Assembly: GCA_964440525.1 (NCBI GenBank)
Contig: CAYTTC010000006.1
Location: forward strand, 1-64,000
Direction of reading: 5' to 3'
Origin: DASWJZ01 sp964440525
Lineage (GTDB): Bacteria > Pseudomonadota > Alphaproteobacteria > Rhizobiales > Afifellaceae
Length of the DNA stretch: 64,000 nt
The first letter of the stretch is position 1; every line of letters begins with the position of its first letter. Both the position numbers and the translations under genes were made by a program. The notes under the pieces are model-generated. The model was not told the origin of the DNA. It saw only the letters and a list, made by a program, of their open reading frames with translations, and searched no databases. Shown here piece after piece: positions 44,289-54,156 of the stretch.

Positions 44289-45341
44289 TTAGTGCGCGCC
44301 TAATCGCCTATAGAAAGCGATTGTCGCCAAGCTGATTTGGGTCCAGGAGCGGCTTGCGCGAAATACTTCCATCCGGGGGGCTTCTCCGTCCGCGCTTCTG
44401 CCCAACGCGGCCACTAATTTCTCACCCGTCAAGTTTCCAGCAAAGGTTTGCACCCATTCGGGACCGAGCTCGCGTTGCAGTTCCTGAAAGACCGGGGCAT
44501 CGCTTGCAAGGATCCGGCCCCGGTTCTCTAGAATGAGAAGAGCAAGTCCTGAATTCCAACTCGCCCGATAGGGGAGGACGATCAGGTCGCATGCGCGGAT
44601 TGCATCGACAAATGTCGCATTGTCGAGCCGCTCGTCACGGAACACGACTGAGTGGCCCTCAGTAGCAAGAGCACAGAGGCTCGCCCGGACAGCGGCGCCG
44701 TACTCCGCGTCGAGGAACACGCCCGCGACGAAGAGCGTAGCCCGCCTGGGAATGGTCTCCGCAAATGCTGCGAGCAAGAGATCGAGTCCTTTGTAATGCC
44801 GGATGTCACCGAGAAAACCGATGACGGGGCCATCGCGGGGCAATCCGAACAGCGCCCGCGACTGGTTTGGCGTTTTTCCGCTGCGATCGCCATAAAGGCC
44901 ATGGGGAATGATCGCGTATGGCCTGGCTTTGAGCGCCGGAATTTGCTCATAGGCGGCTGTGCGCGATGACGCGGTTAGAAAAATGACCCCGTGCACGAGC
45001 CGCGCGACAAACCACATGAGGACGCGCTCCAAGACGGGGTGACTGTGATCGTGATCGTGCACATTGTGCACCGTCCACACGATCCGTGCGCCCTTGAGCC
45101 TTTGAATCGAGAGACGGGTAATGAGGAGAAGGACGCCCTTTATCGTTCGCGCGGAGTTCTGGGGCCAATGGATATGGAACACATCCCACCGGCCGACCAC
45201 ACGAAAGATATCCCATCGGCGAAACCTCTCACCGTTGAGGTCCACGACTTCGCATCCCTGGGCAGCGAGGGCCTCTGACAGAAGAAAATTGAACGGGTTC
45301 GTCATACGATTCCGCCGAGCCGGGGACGCAAGGATCTTCAT
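44289..45341 (-). CDS. Glycosyltransferase (GT4/GumK-like)
   Basis: The 350-aa GT-B fold protein has the N-terminal strand MKILASPARRNR, WDVFHIHWPQN and IVWTVHNVHDHDHSHP, and the donor half VIGFLGDIRHYKGLDLLLAAF. That HIHWP/HNVHDH pattern occurs in GumK-like and related glycosyltransferases that add glucuronic acid or hexoses. ATG 45341 is preferred to 45365. Donor identity is open, although a uronic-acid route is encoded at 49777 and 52755. Confidence 0.85.
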   Translation of the reverse strand: MKILASPARRNRMTNPFNFLLSEALAAQGCEVVDLNGERFRRWDIFRVVGRWDVFHIHWPQNSARTIKGVLLLITRLSIQRLKGARIVWTVHNVHDHDHSHPVLERVLMWFVARLVHGVIFLTASSRTAAYEQIPALKARPYAIIPHGLYGDRSGKTPNQSRALFGLPRDGPVIGFLGDIRHYKGLDLLLAAFAETIPRRATLFVAGVFLDAEYGAAVRASLCALATEGHSVVFRDERLDNATFVDAIRACDLIVLPYRASWNSGLALLILENRGRILASDAPVFQELQRELGPEWVQTFAGNLTGEKLVAALGRSADGEAPRMEVFRASRSWTQISLATIAFYRRLGAH

Positions 45342-46193
45342 TCGGGCTTGCCTAGATTGCGACAAGGGTTGGGCATTACGGTTCCGATCGGCTCCACGGC
45401 AAATGAGTCCGGTATCCTGTCAACCTCTCGTCCGTCAGTGTTTGTTTTAGCTGTAAGAGGCAGTCGATCATGAGCTGTAGGAGGCGGTCGATGATGTCGT
45501 CAATCTCACGTGCTGTCGCGCGTCGTCGAATGCAGCACTCTTGACTTGCACACGCCTCCTCGGAGCGAACCTCCGGGCGGCCGTGCCTCGGTGGAGTCTG
45601 ATCATGGAAGCGAGGGCGCTGCGTTCCACGGCCGTGTCTGCGATCAACCGAAGCGCCCGCCAAAGGAAAATTAGAGTGATTGCGGCGATGAATGATCGCG
45701 CAATGACCTCGGGGACGTGATCGGCAAACCGGCGATCCGCGGATTGAAGCTAAGTGTGCAAAGCAATGTCCCGGCTACATTCGCTGATCCCTTCGACGAC
45801 GATTGAAGAGTGCCTTCCGAATTCATCACATGGTATCGGCGGCACTAATGATCTTGAACACCAGAGGCTCCTTCAACAGGGAGTGACAAAAGATCATGGT
45901 GGATCGTCCTTCTCTTCAGCGAATTCGCCTCACGAACCGGGACTACCTCTCAGGAAGGGCCGGGAACCGTGACATCTACTTAAGCGTCTCTTCAACTGGG
46001 AGGTTCTCGATTATGCGCTGCGGTTAACCAGCCCACACGTGTATCGCCTGGAATCTTCCGAGGGTTTTTCGGCTCGTTAAAGCCGTTGTGGTATGTCACT
46101 TTGCTAACTCTCACATATCTGCCGGTGTCTCCGCTGAAGTTATTACGACGTGGCCTTTTCCGGAGTGGCACCCTTGTTTGGAAGAATGCATAG
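45342..46193. other. 850-base divergent intergenic region
   Basis: No convincing gene lies between the two divergent glycosyltransferases. Promoters for both are expected. Apart from the short tandem repeat listed next I see no RNA gene or element end. The length is unusual for this otherwise dense locus and may reflect gene loss. Confidence 0.5.
45449..45496. repeat. Imperfect tandem repeat, two 24-base units
   Basis: AGCTGTAAGAGGCAGTCGAT followed by CATG (45449-45472) is repeated as AGCTGTAGGAGGCGGTCGAT followed by GATG (45473-45496), with three mismatches. On the minus strand it encodes a repeated Leu-rich IDRLLQLM unit in an ORF I do not otherwise trust. Confidence 0.7.
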
Positions 46194-47348
46194 TTGATTT
46201 TGTTTCCGTATTCAGCAGGTACTCGCGGCGGGAGCGTGCACTCGTCGTTCTTGCTTGCTGAAGAGCTACTGAGGCGGGGTCGGCATCTGTCGCTTGCTTT
46301 CCACGGCGAAGGCTTCGCCCGTGAACTGGCTCGCAACCGTGGCCTTCCTTATATCGATCTTGCTGCGCTCGGAGCTCATGCGGAAACGCTCCGTAAAGAT
46401 CGCTTTCGGCTCGGAAATTTGACAGCTTTTTCCGCTTGTAGACGGATTATCGCACAGCACAATGTCACCGTTGTTCACGTCAATGATAAACGCATGCTTC
46501 GCACCTGGTGCATGCCGACCTGGACCTCCGGTAGGGTCTTGCTCACGCATTGGCGTGGCGCATATTTGCCGAGAGGCTGGTCGGTCGATTTTGGGCTCAG
46601 ACTCTCAGCGCGGATCATTTGCGTCTCGGCGTATAGCCGCGATCTGCTGCCCGCCTGGGCGCGAAGGAAAAGCGAGGTCGTGTACAACCCCTTCGGGCCG
46701 CTCCCCGATGGTGCGATGCTTATGGACGCTCGCCGGCGCATCCGCGAGAACGCCGGGATTCCCCCGGATGCCGCGGTGATTGGCTTCTTCGGCGCGCTTC
46801 TCAACCGCAAGCGTCCACACATGCTCCTTGAGATCTTGCAGCGTTTGACGCAGACCGCCGATGGCCGTCCTATTGTCGGAGTTGTGTGCGGCCAGTTTTT
46901 GGAGCCGCGAGATGAAATATACGCGCGTATGCTCCGCATGGGGAACTGGGAAGGCCGGGTCGTCCTGGCTGGCTTCGTCAATAACGTCGATGAGTGGATG
47001 GCGGCCTGTGATGTAATGATCGCACCGTCCATCGAGGAGCCGCTCGCACGGGTCGGCGTGGAAGCCCAACTTGCTGGGCTACCTGCGATCGTGTCATCCG
47101 ATGGAGGCCTGCGGGAGGTGGTCGAGAACGGCATCTCAGGTATCGTTATCGATCCCAATGATTTCGACGCCTGGGTGGCAAACGTTCGACGCGTGCTTGA
47201 CGACGCTGCCTTTGCTTCAAACCTCCGGGAAGGCGGACGACGTGCAGCAGCCAACCTCACGGTCGAAAGGCACGTCGATGCGATCGAAGCAATTTATGAC
47301 CGGTTGAGCCAGAATCCAACACGCTTGAAATCTCGGAGATCGTTCTGA
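46194..47348 (+). CDS. Family 4 glycosyltransferase, paralogue of the gene at 31988
   Basis: The 384-aa GT-B enzyme has a glycine-rich start ILFPYSAGTRGGSVHSSFLL, VVHVNDKRMLRTWCMPTW, LTHWRGAYLPRG, VIGFFGALLNRKRPHMLL and the donor signature EEPLARVGVEAQLAGLPA. These blocks align along the whole length with the protein at 31988-33190, so the two arose by duplication. A TAG directly precedes TTG 46194 and GGAAGA lies eight bases upstream, which fixes the start. It converges with the methyltransferase gene. Confidence 0.88.
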   Translation: MILFPYSAGTRGGSVHSSFLLAEELLRRGRHLSLAFHGEGFARELARNRGLPYIDLAALGAHAETLRKDRFRLGNLTAFSACRRIIAQHNVTVVHVNDKRMLRTWCMPTWTSGRVLLTHWRGAYLPRGWSVDFGLRLSARIICVSAYSRDLLPAWARRKSEVVYNPFGPLPDGAMLMDARRRIRENAGIPPDAAVIGFFGALLNRKRPHMLLEILQRLTQTADGRPIVGVVCGQFLEPRDEIYARMLRMGNWEGRVVLAGFVNNVDEWMAACDVMIAPSIEEPLARVGVEAQLAGLPAIVSSDGGLREVVENGISGIVIDPNDFDAWVANVRRVLDDAAFASNLREGGRRAAANLTVERHVDAIEAIYDRLSQNPTRLKSRRSF

Positions 47349-47363
47349 CAATTCTGCGAGGAG

Positions 47364-48182
47364 TCATGGCCCCTTCTTCAGAATGCCGCTGAACTTAGTG
47401 TCGTCGGAAGTCCTCGCGACGATAACGGGAGACGCACCGATATCGAGCGCAAAATCAAAGAAGGCCGAATTGTTATGTACGTCATCGGAAATGAGGAGCC
47501 CGGCCGGCCTAAGCGCGTTCCAAATCATGGGATAGGCCCATTGTCGACCCCGGTAGGACTTGTCTGAATCGTAGTGTGCGAGGTCGATCGGCCGGATCAA
47601 GTCAATCGCTTTGGGAAGAAAATCCCGATCCGCGCCACGATAGAGAAACCAGTATTGATGGAGTTCATGCGGCACCGCGATTCCTACAAGATCATCAAGA
47701 TTGGCCCCCGGATATGGCATGTCTACGCTTACGAGCTTCGCTCCGGCTCTCGGGGCGATCGCTGAGAGAATCGCAAGGCTGGACCAGCCAAAGGCGACGC
47801 CAGTCTCGAGCACGCGGACGGCGCGACATGCCCGGCAAATAGCATAGAGAAGGTCGAGATCCGCGCTACCGCCCATGGTGCTCTGGACAGGGGCCACTCG
47901 CGTCTGCGCCTCAATCAAGCGCCCAGGCCAATCTGCGGCGAGGGAATGCGGTCCGGGATCCGCCAAGTTGAGCGTCATAACCGCGGTCTCGAGGTCGACG
48001 GCGGCGCGCGCGCATTTCCGCTGTGCCTCCTCTGCCGTGCCTTGGTCCAACGACTCTCCCGTTAACCGCCTATAGGCCAGTCGGTATAAATGCGGCCAAT
48101 AGCGCGGCTGAAGTAGGCGCCGCCCGTAATTCCACAACTTGTCCGAGCTGCGCCGGGAGATCGGAGGGGGAGGGATTGTCAC
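47364..48182 (-). CDS. Class I SAM methyltransferase (Methyltransf_24 type)
   Basis: The 272-aa protein has motif I VLETGVAFGWSSLAIL near residue 121, the acidic LVSVDMPYPG strand and LLISDDVHNNSAF. The N-terminal 100 residues are basic and probably helical (RLLQPRYWPHLYRLAYRRL). It starts at GTG 48182. It follows the alpha/alpha-toroid gene on the same strand 42 bases after its stop and probably belongs to the same transcript. Sugar O-methylation is likely. Confidence 0.82.
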   Translation of the reverse strand: MTIPPPPISRRSSDKLWNYGRRLLQPRYWPHLYRLAYRRLTGESLDQGTAEEAQRKCARAAVDLETAVMTLNLADPGPHSLAADWPGRLIEAQTRVAPVQSTMGGSADLDLLYAICRACRAVRVLETGVAFGWSSLAILSAIAPRAGAKLVSVDMPYPGANLDDLVGIAVPHELHQYWFLYRGADRDFLPKAIDLIRPIDLAHYDSDKSYRGRQWAYPMIWNALRPAGLLISDDVHNNSAFFDFALDIGASPVIVARTSDDTKFSGILKKGP

Positions 48183-48224
48183 AGGGCACCATACAAATCG
48201 TCTAGCGTTTTAATAAGTCGTACC

Positions 48225-49316
48225 CTACAGCCACCAGGTTGTTTCAAAGATGTCTTTCCAACGAAGCTCATCGGGCGGCAGCAGGACACGATCCGCCTCC
48301 GCAACTGCGGCGAAAGCCCCCGGGACACTATGCGAATTCGAGCTCCAGTTGTCATGGCGACGCGAGGAAAACCATGTGAGGATCGCATCGCGATTGGTCG
48401 CAAGCGCACGTCGTGCGGTCGCGTGACAGCCATTGTCGGAATCAAGATGGACGAGCGCCCTTGCGATAAGGAAATTCGCGTCAAGGTCGATGCAGTATGG
48501 CTTGTCCTCGTAAAGGCCGCTCGGCTGCATGAGTTTGGCGGTTGTCGGAATCAGAGCCGCCGGATACGGCATCGGCTCAGCGATTTTCTCCGAAATCCAG
48601 TAGAGATGGACTGCCCCCCCCATGCTCGCAAGCTGTGGCCGGTGTCGGAATTGATACAACGTATCGAAGGCAATGCGGAGTGCGCCCGGAGCGAGCGCCC
48701 AATAGCCGGTTGTCGGATCAATTCGCGCGGCGAAATACGCCCACCAGCCGCTGAGCCAGCCTTTCGGATTGGCGATCCCCAGGAACCGACCGCTTGGCAA
48801 ACCGAGTTCGTGAGAGGCGCCAACGATGGCGGCCAAGCCGGCCGCCCGGTGGGAGCCGCGCCAAAAGTGGAGCCGATGTAGTAGCGATAGCGTGAACGGC
48901 GCATTCGATTTGCTCGGAGCCTGAGCTATTTCTGATTGTAGACCGCGAAGCGGCCTCATCCTTTTTGTGACGAGACCGCCGTCTCCTTTCGTTAGTATCT
49001 GCAGGCCCCCGAGTGCGTAGGCAGTTGCGTGCTCGACTCCGTGCGCCTGATTGTCATTTGAACGGAACCAGCCATCCTCATCCTGATACCTGAGAAGATG
49101 CTCAATCCACGCCTGGCGGGTCGAGGAGGTGGTGAGTTCATCAAGCATTCCCAGAATGTGCGCGGAGTAGAGCATATCGAGCGAGCCGAACAGATCGGGC
49201 TCCGGTCGGCGCGGCAGCGCCGAAAAGTACCCCGACTTCGACGCGGCCCGTGCGTCTGGACCTACTGCTCGTTCGTGCATGAATGCGAAAAACTTAGATT
49301 CGATGTCAGCCCGCAT
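48225..49316 (-). CDS. Alpha/alpha-toroid protein (terpenoid-cyclase-like fold), unknown role
   Basis: The 363-aa protein has repeated helical units with motifs seen in squalene-cyclase/prenyltransferase-like toroids and glycan-processing barrels: RYQDEDGWFRSNDNQAHGVEH, ATAYALGGLQIL, GWLSGWWAYFAARIDPTTGYW and GGAVHLYWI. It lacks the DXDD motif of cyclases. AGGAG eight bases before ATG 49316 supports the start. No signal peptide is seen. Related proteins occur in polysaccharide loci, but I cannot assign a reaction. It could be a glycan epimerase-like or lyase-like enzyme. Confidence 0.6.
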   Translation of the reverse strand: MRADIESKFFAFMHERAVGPDARAASKSGYFSALPRRPEPDLFGSLDMLYSAHILGMLDELTTSSTRQAWIEHLLRYQDEDGWFRSNDNQAHGVEHATAYALGGLQILTKGDGGLVTKRMRPLRGLQSEIAQAPSKSNAPFTLSLLHRLHFWRGSHRAAGLAAIVGASHELGLPSGRFLGIANPKGWLSGWWAYFAARIDPTTGYWALAPGALRIAFDTLYQFRHRPQLASMGGAVHLYWISEKIAEPMPYPAALIPTTAKLMQPSGLYEDKPYCIDLDANFLIARALVHLDSDNGCHATARRALATNRDAILTWFSSRRHDNWSSNSHSVPGAFAAVAEADRVLLPPDELRWKDIFETTWWL

Positions 49317-49776
49317 CCCTAAGAACTCCTGCCGCTGGGACGATTGCTGTCCCAGCCCTGCGTTTGATACTAGGCTACCATAACATCGAGCCAATCCTGA
49401 GATGCAATGGCCTGAGACGCAATGGTTGGTGCGAAGCGGCAAGTTGCAATGGATGGCCGGGGCACGGAGGGAGATCCTTTATTCATTTGACTGGAACAAC
49501 GGCGGGAACGGCGGACCAGAGTTTCACCGATTGCGGGCGGTGGCGCCTTTGACCGCCCGCGAACGAGACTGCGCGTCAACCCAATCGTTCGAGAGCCGGC
49601 ATCGTAGTGAAATCGGTTCCACTGGCATGTCGATCATTTGCAGTTGCCACCGATGGCGTGCCAGCAGACGGCGCGAACGCCGCGCCAACAGAGTTGTTGA
49701 CGATGATCGCTATGGTCGCCAATCTGCGCTTGAATGACACTGAGGCGCATTAACGTACTGCGCCGCGAGGAAGGGC
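49317..49776. other. Divergent intergenic region
   Basis: These 460 bases between the toroid gene (minus) and the epimerase gene (plus) should hold both promoters. No ORF, RNA gene or repeat is convincing here. Confidence 0.45.
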
Positions 49777-50814
49777 TTGCCATTGCCATCCGCAAAACAA
49801 ACCAGAAACCCGATTCTTGTAACGGGAACGGCTGGTTTCATCGGCTTTCATCTCGCGCGGCGTCTCCTGGATGACGGTCATCAGGTCATAGGCATCGATG
49901 CTATGACCCCCTACTACGACGTGCGTCTAAAACGTGATCGCAATGCCATCCTCGAGAAATTGGACGGCTTCGAGTTTCATGAGTTCGATCTGCAGGACTA
50001 CGAGCAGCTAGTGACCTTGATGAATTCGGTTAAGCCCGCCGTCGTTGTTCATTTGGCAGCCCAAGCGGGTGTTCGCTACAGCATCGAGAGCCCACGTACT
50101 TATATCAATTCAAACATTGTAGGTACTTTCAATGTGTTGGAAGCTTGCCGCGTTCGGCCGCCAAAACATGCCATGATTGCATCGACAAGCTCAGTTTATG
50201 GAAACGGCAGAGACATCCCCTTCAGGGAAACGGCCGAGACTTCCAAACCGACTTCGCTCTATGCTGCTACGAAAAAATCAACGGAAGTGATCGCCTACTC
50301 GTACGCCAATCTCTTCGGACTTCCGATCACAGTGTTTCGATTCTTTTCAGTCTACGGGCCTTGGGGTCGACCGGATATGGCGTTGTTTAAGTTCACGGCT
50401 GCCATCCTGGAAGGTCGCGAGATCGAGATTTTCGGACATGGACAGATGACGCGGGACTTTACATATATCGATGACCTCGTGGACGGCATTCTCGGGCTCA
50501 TGAGACAACCTCTGGAAGTGGAAGATCGAGCAAGAGACGGAGGCAACGGTAACGATTTGGCTGTGCCATTCCGTGTTGTAAACATCGGCGCCGCACAGCC
50601 GATCGGACTTGAGGATTTCGTATCCGCGATAGAAGTTGCTCTCGGCTGTAAAGCTCGTCGAGAATACCTTCCGATGCAGCTCGGTGATGTTCGCCGTACA
50701 TACGCCGATACCGAGCTCCTTCATTCGCTAGTCGGTCCAACGCGGTCAACCCCGATCGAGATTGGCGTCCAAGCGTTTGTGCAGTGGTACAAAACTTATC
50801 ACAAGCGAGACTGA
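49777..50814 (+). CDS. UDP-glucuronate 4-epimerase-like enzyme
   Basis: This extended SDR of 345 aa interconverts UDP-glucuronate and UDP-galacturonate or a close relative. The NAD motif is TGTAGFIG (residues 16-23), the family motif AAQAGVRYSIESP follows, STSSVYG is in the active site and the catalytic pair is Y162-xxx-K166. RFFSVYGPWGRPDMA is characteristic of the uronate epimerases. The start is TTG 49777 or TTG 49783, and GAGGAAGG lies upstream of both. It opens a plus-strand operon with the transferase and the dehydrogenase. Confidence 0.92.
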   Translation: MPLPSAKQTRNPILVTGTAGFIGFHLARRLLDDGHQVIGIDAMTPYYDVRLKRDRNAILEKLDGFEFHEFDLQDYEQLVTLMNSVKPAVVVHLAAQAGVRYSIESPRTYINSNIVGTFNVLEACRVRPPKHAMIASTSSVYGNGRDIPFRETAETSKPTSLYAATKKSTEVIAYSYANLFGLPITVFRFFSVYGPWGRPDMALFKFTAAILEGREIEIFGHGQMTRDFTYIDDLVDGILGLMRQPLEVEDRARDGGNGNDLAVPFRVVNIGAAQPIGLEDFVSAIEVALGCKARREYLPMQLGDVRRTYADTELLHSLVGPTRSTPIEIGVQAFVQWYKTYHKRD

Positions 50815-50882
50815 TCGCCCGTTCAGGTGTCAAAGCCAGCCGCGCGAACGGCCAACAACCTGGATTTGAGCTATGAGGAACG

Positions 50883-52616
50883 ATGACGCAATTCCCCCAG
50901 TGCCAAATTGGGAAGTCGTGCGAGCCGGACGGCGATGAGGTTCGCGCGACCCAGGCTCGTTTCAGAATTGCGCTGCTGGTTGCAGATCCGGGATTTTCCG
51001 ACGCCGCGCTGAGACTCATCGATCGAATCGTCGCAGACCAGCGCTTCGAAATGGCTGGCTTCCTCATTGCAGACCGAGATCTGCTTCCGTGGCCTGATGA
51101 CGCGCTCCGCCGGAGCAAGAGCTGCGCCTCCGTCCTGCTGCGTTTGGTAAGGGCAATCGAGCAGCGTCTGTCGGGCAAACGGGACACGACCGTGCCGCTC
51201 GAAACACCGGCGCATCTGAGGCACGTCAGGACGCAACGCTTTGCGCCGTCCTTCGTGCGAGCCGGCGATCGAGTCGTCAAAGACATCTCTGAACACGTTG
51301 AGCCCTTGCACCTCGATGTCATCTTGTGCCTCGAGCGTTTGCCGGAAGAGTTTAACGTTGGCCATGCGCGATTCGGTCTATGGTCGCTAACATATTCGGA
51401 CAATCGCGACATCCGTGGGCAGCCGCCGGGTTTTTGGGAAGTTTATTTGGGCCACGGGGTTACGGGCGTAACGTTGGAGGCACGAACTCCGGAGCGGAAC
51501 GTCACAGGCAGGATCGCAAACGCGCTTTTCCCGACGAAGATGACCTATAGTCGGAACCTGACCCTGATCCGCGATAACGCAGTAGAACTCGTTTGGCGCG
51601 AACTCAGAAAGCTGCAATATCGGGGCAACCTTGATTTAAGACAGTCTACCAGCAGAGAATTCTCCGACACTCCGTTACCCAATACCGTACAGGTCCTCGG
51701 ATACATTTCAATGACGACTCGCCGAATAGTCGGCAAGTTCGCGCAAGCTTTGGCGCGAAAGGCGGGGATAGAGACTGATCGTTGGAGTCTTTTCGTCGGC
51801 AAGGGCTCGTATGATTGCTCATCGTGGTCAGAAGCAGTGGAATCTCTCCCCCCTAAAGGCGAGAATTGGGCGGACCCATTCCTTTTCCGTCGTGCAAACG
51901 ACGTCGATCCGTGCGTGTTTTTCGAAGCATTCGGCACAGGCAATCGCAGAGGAAGAATATCGGTTGGCCGCATTCGCGGCCAACGCGTTGAACGCCTGGG
52001 GGACGCGATCATCACACCCTACCATATGTCCTACCCACATGTGTTTTCTTACGAGGGTGGCATCTGGATGGTTCCAGAGACCGCGGAGATGCGCCGCATA
52101 GAACTATGGAGGTGCGTGGATTATCCCCTGCGATGGCAGTTAGAGAAAACCGTCTTGGAAGGACACAACTTCGTTGATCCCTCAATATGCGAGTACCAGG
52201 GACACTGGTGGCTCTTTCTCAATGCGTCGAGCCATAATTCAGTTGATCATAATTCCGAGCTGCACATCTTCCGTTTGGGCTCACCGATGTTGAACGATAT
52301 TGTTCCTCACCGCCTCAATCCCGTCGTGATTGACGCCACGCGGGCCCGAAACGGTGGTCGAATTCACCAAAGAAATGGCGCCTTGATGCGTTCCGGCCAG
52401 GATAACTCCTTTCGTTACGGGTATGGTCTTGGTGTTTACGCGATCAAAAAGCTTACCCTGGACGACTATGAAGAGGAGCTCGTATTTCGCGTTCAACCGA
52501 ATTTCAGACCTGGCCTGGTGGCGTGTCACCATCTGGATATGAATGAAGGAATATTTGTATTCGATGGACAACGAAGCTGGCCCCGCATTCACTCAAGTCG
52601 CTACGCTAAGCAATGA
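50883..52616 (+). CDS. Formyltransferase-like/beta-propeller fusion (GINT1-like glycosyltransferase)
   Basis: The 577-aa protein has two parts. Residues 25-250 look like a formyltransferase/Rossmann fold (FRIALLVADPGFSDAALRLI, then HVEPLHLDVILCLER). Residues 300-577 form a five-blade propeller like GH43 and the GINT1 N-terminal domain, with GENWADPFLF, PHVFSYEGGIWMVPET and NFVDPSICEYQGHWWLFLNA. Plant GINT1 adds glucosamine-type sugars to sphingolipids, and bacterial members sit in polysaccharide loci. The propeller's acidic residues (WADPF, VDPS) are kept. It is the middle gene of the uronate operon, so it may transfer or modify an amino-sugar. The function is inferred. Confidence 0.72.
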   Translation: MTQFPQCQIGKSCEPDGDEVRATQARFRIALLVADPGFSDAALRLIDRIVADQRFEMAGFLIADRDLLPWPDDALRRSKSCASVLLRLVRAIEQRLSGKRDTTVPLETPAHLRHVRTQRFAPSFVRAGDRVVKDISEHVEPLHLDVILCLERLPEEFNVGHARFGLWSLTYSDNRDIRGQPPGFWEVYLGHGVTGVTLEARTPERNVTGRIANALFPTKMTYSRNLTLIRDNAVELVWRELRKLQYRGNLDLRQSTSREFSDTPLPNTVQVLGYISMTTRRIVGKFAQALARKAGIETDRWSLFVGKGSYDCSSWSEAVESLPPKGENWADPFLFRRANDVDPCVFFEAFGTGNRRGRISVGRIRGQRVERLGDAIITPYHMSYPHVFSYEGGIWMVPETAEMRRIELWRCVDYPLRWQLEKTVLEGHNFVDPSICEYQGHWWLFLNASSHNSVDHNSELHIFRLGSPMLNDIVPHRLNPVVIDATRARNGGRIHQRNGALMRSGQDNSFRYGYGLGVYAIKKLTLDDYEEELVFRVQPNFRPGLVACHHLDMNEGIFVFDGQRSWPRIHSSRYAKQ

Positions 52617-52754
52617 ACGTCCGAAAGGTGATGCCGAAACTGCAGAGGACACTGGTCACGCCTTCTCTGGCGCGGACTTCCAATCGTAACTACGGTTCAG
52701 ACCAGCCGCTTCGCTATCGAGTTGCCCTTTGGCTGAGCGTAGAGGATCAATCCG

Positions 52755-54035
52755 TTGAATAGTGTTGATGATCGAAGGATCGCCGTCATTGGGCTTGGCT
52801 ATGTTGGCCTGCCGGTTGCCCTCGCGATGGGGCGTCGTTTTAGAGGTGTCATTGGTTTTGATACTAACGACAAGCGCGTCACGGAGCTGCGCCAGGGCTT
52901 CGATTGGTCCGGCGAGGCAAGTGAGGCGGAGTTGCGCGAGGCTCAGGCGACCTTCACGGCCGACGAGGAGGCGCTGAAGCAGGCGGACCTCTTTATCGTC
53001 TGCGTGCCTACACCTATCGATGATGCCAATAAGCCGGATCTGCAGCCCCTGATTTCGGCTTCGCGTGCAATTGGCCGCGTCGTGCGGCTAGGCGGAATCG
53101 TGTGCTTCGAATCCACGGTGTTTCCGGGCGCGACGGAGGATGTGTGTGGGCCCGTCATTGCTGAGGAGTCGGGGTTGCGTCAGGGCGTCGACTTCAAGCT
53201 CGGATATTCACCCGAGCGCATCAACCCCGGCGACAAGGAGCACACTTTTGAGAAGATTGTGAAGGTCGTAGCGGGCGAGGACGATGCGACGGCTGACCTC
53301 CTGTGCGCGATCTACGGTGCGGTCGTCAATGCCGGCATCCACCGCGCGGAGTCGATCAAGGTGGCGGAGGCGGCGAAGGTAATTGAAAACACGCAACGTG
53401 ATCTCAACATTGCTCTCATGAATGAACTTGCGCTGATTTTCGATAGGATGGGGATCCGAACGAAATCTGTGCTGGAGGCCGCCGGCACTAAGTGGAACTT
53501 CCTGAAGTTCGCGCCGGGCCTCGTGGGTGGCCACTGCATCGGCGTCGATCCCTATTATCTCACGTCGAAGGCGGAGGAACTTGGGTACTTTCCTGAGATT
53601 ATCCTCGCCGGACGCCGCATCAACGACGGAATGGGCGCGTTTGTCGCGCGCAAAATGATCGAATTCCTGAGTTGCGCTGGCCTTGCCCCTGCGAACGCCC
53701 GAGTCGGGATTCTCGGGATTACGTTCAAGGAGAATGTCGCCGACGTCCGTAATAGCCGCGTGCCGGATATCTATGCAGAGCTAAAGCGGTTCGGCGTATC
53801 CCCGCTGATATCCGATCCACTCGCCAATTCAGGGTTTGTCGAGCAAGAGTATGGCATCCGCCTGAACGAGGAACATGAACTTACAAATCTCGACGGCCTC
53901 ATCCTTGCGGTACCACATCGATCGCTGCTGGCTGACGTAGCTGGCCTATGTGGGCGCCTTAAGCCCCACGGCTCACTGATTGATGTGAAGGGCGCAATCG
54001 AGCCGAACGCTAGCTCGGATATTTGGAGTCTCTGA
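52755..54035 (+). CDS. Nucleotide-sugar dehydrogenase (TviB/WbpA-like)
   Basis: This is an NAD-dependent dehydrogenase of 426 aa that oxidises UDP-GlcNAc or UDP-GalNAc to the uronate. The N-terminal Rossmann motif is VIGLGYVGLPVALAMG, the linker has YSPERINPGD, the catalytic Cys is C261 in GGHCIGVDPYYL and the C-terminal part has GITFKENVADVRNSRV. The Vi-antigen TviB and WbpA/VipA groups fit better than UDP-glucose dehydrogenase. TTG 52755 with AGAGGA eight bases upstream is the start. With the epimerase at 49777 it supplies uronate donors. Confidence 0.92.
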   Translation: MNSVDDRRIAVIGLGYVGLPVALAMGRRFRGVIGFDTNDKRVTELRQGFDWSGEASEAELREAQATFTADEEALKQADLFIVCVPTPIDDANKPDLQPLISASRAIGRVVRLGGIVCFESTVFPGATEDVCGPVIAEESGLRQGVDFKLGYSPERINPGDKEHTFEKIVKVVAGEDDATADLLCAIYGAVVNAGIHRAESIKVAEAAKVIENTQRDLNIALMNELALIFDRMGIRTKSVLEAAGTKWNFLKFAPGLVGGHCIGVDPYYLTSKAEELGYFPEIILAGRRINDGMGAFVARKMIEFLSCAGLAPANARVGILGITFKENVADVRNSRVPDIYAELKRFGVSPLISDPLANSGFVEQEYGIRLNEEHELTNLDGLILAVPHRSLLADVAGLCGRLKPHGSLIDVKGAIEPNASSDIWSL

Positions 54036-54156
54036 AGTCTTGTAACCGCCGTCAATTTTACTAATGAAGAAGGCCCTCGTGGCGCAGATGGCGGTTTGTG
54101 AATCCGTGCGATCCAGTTGCCCGACTCCATTCGCTTTGGAACGCTCCGCAACAGGT

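Noticed and set aside
45449..45496. CRISPR-like array
   Set aside because: Only two 24-base units directly adjacent, with no spacers and no cas genes.
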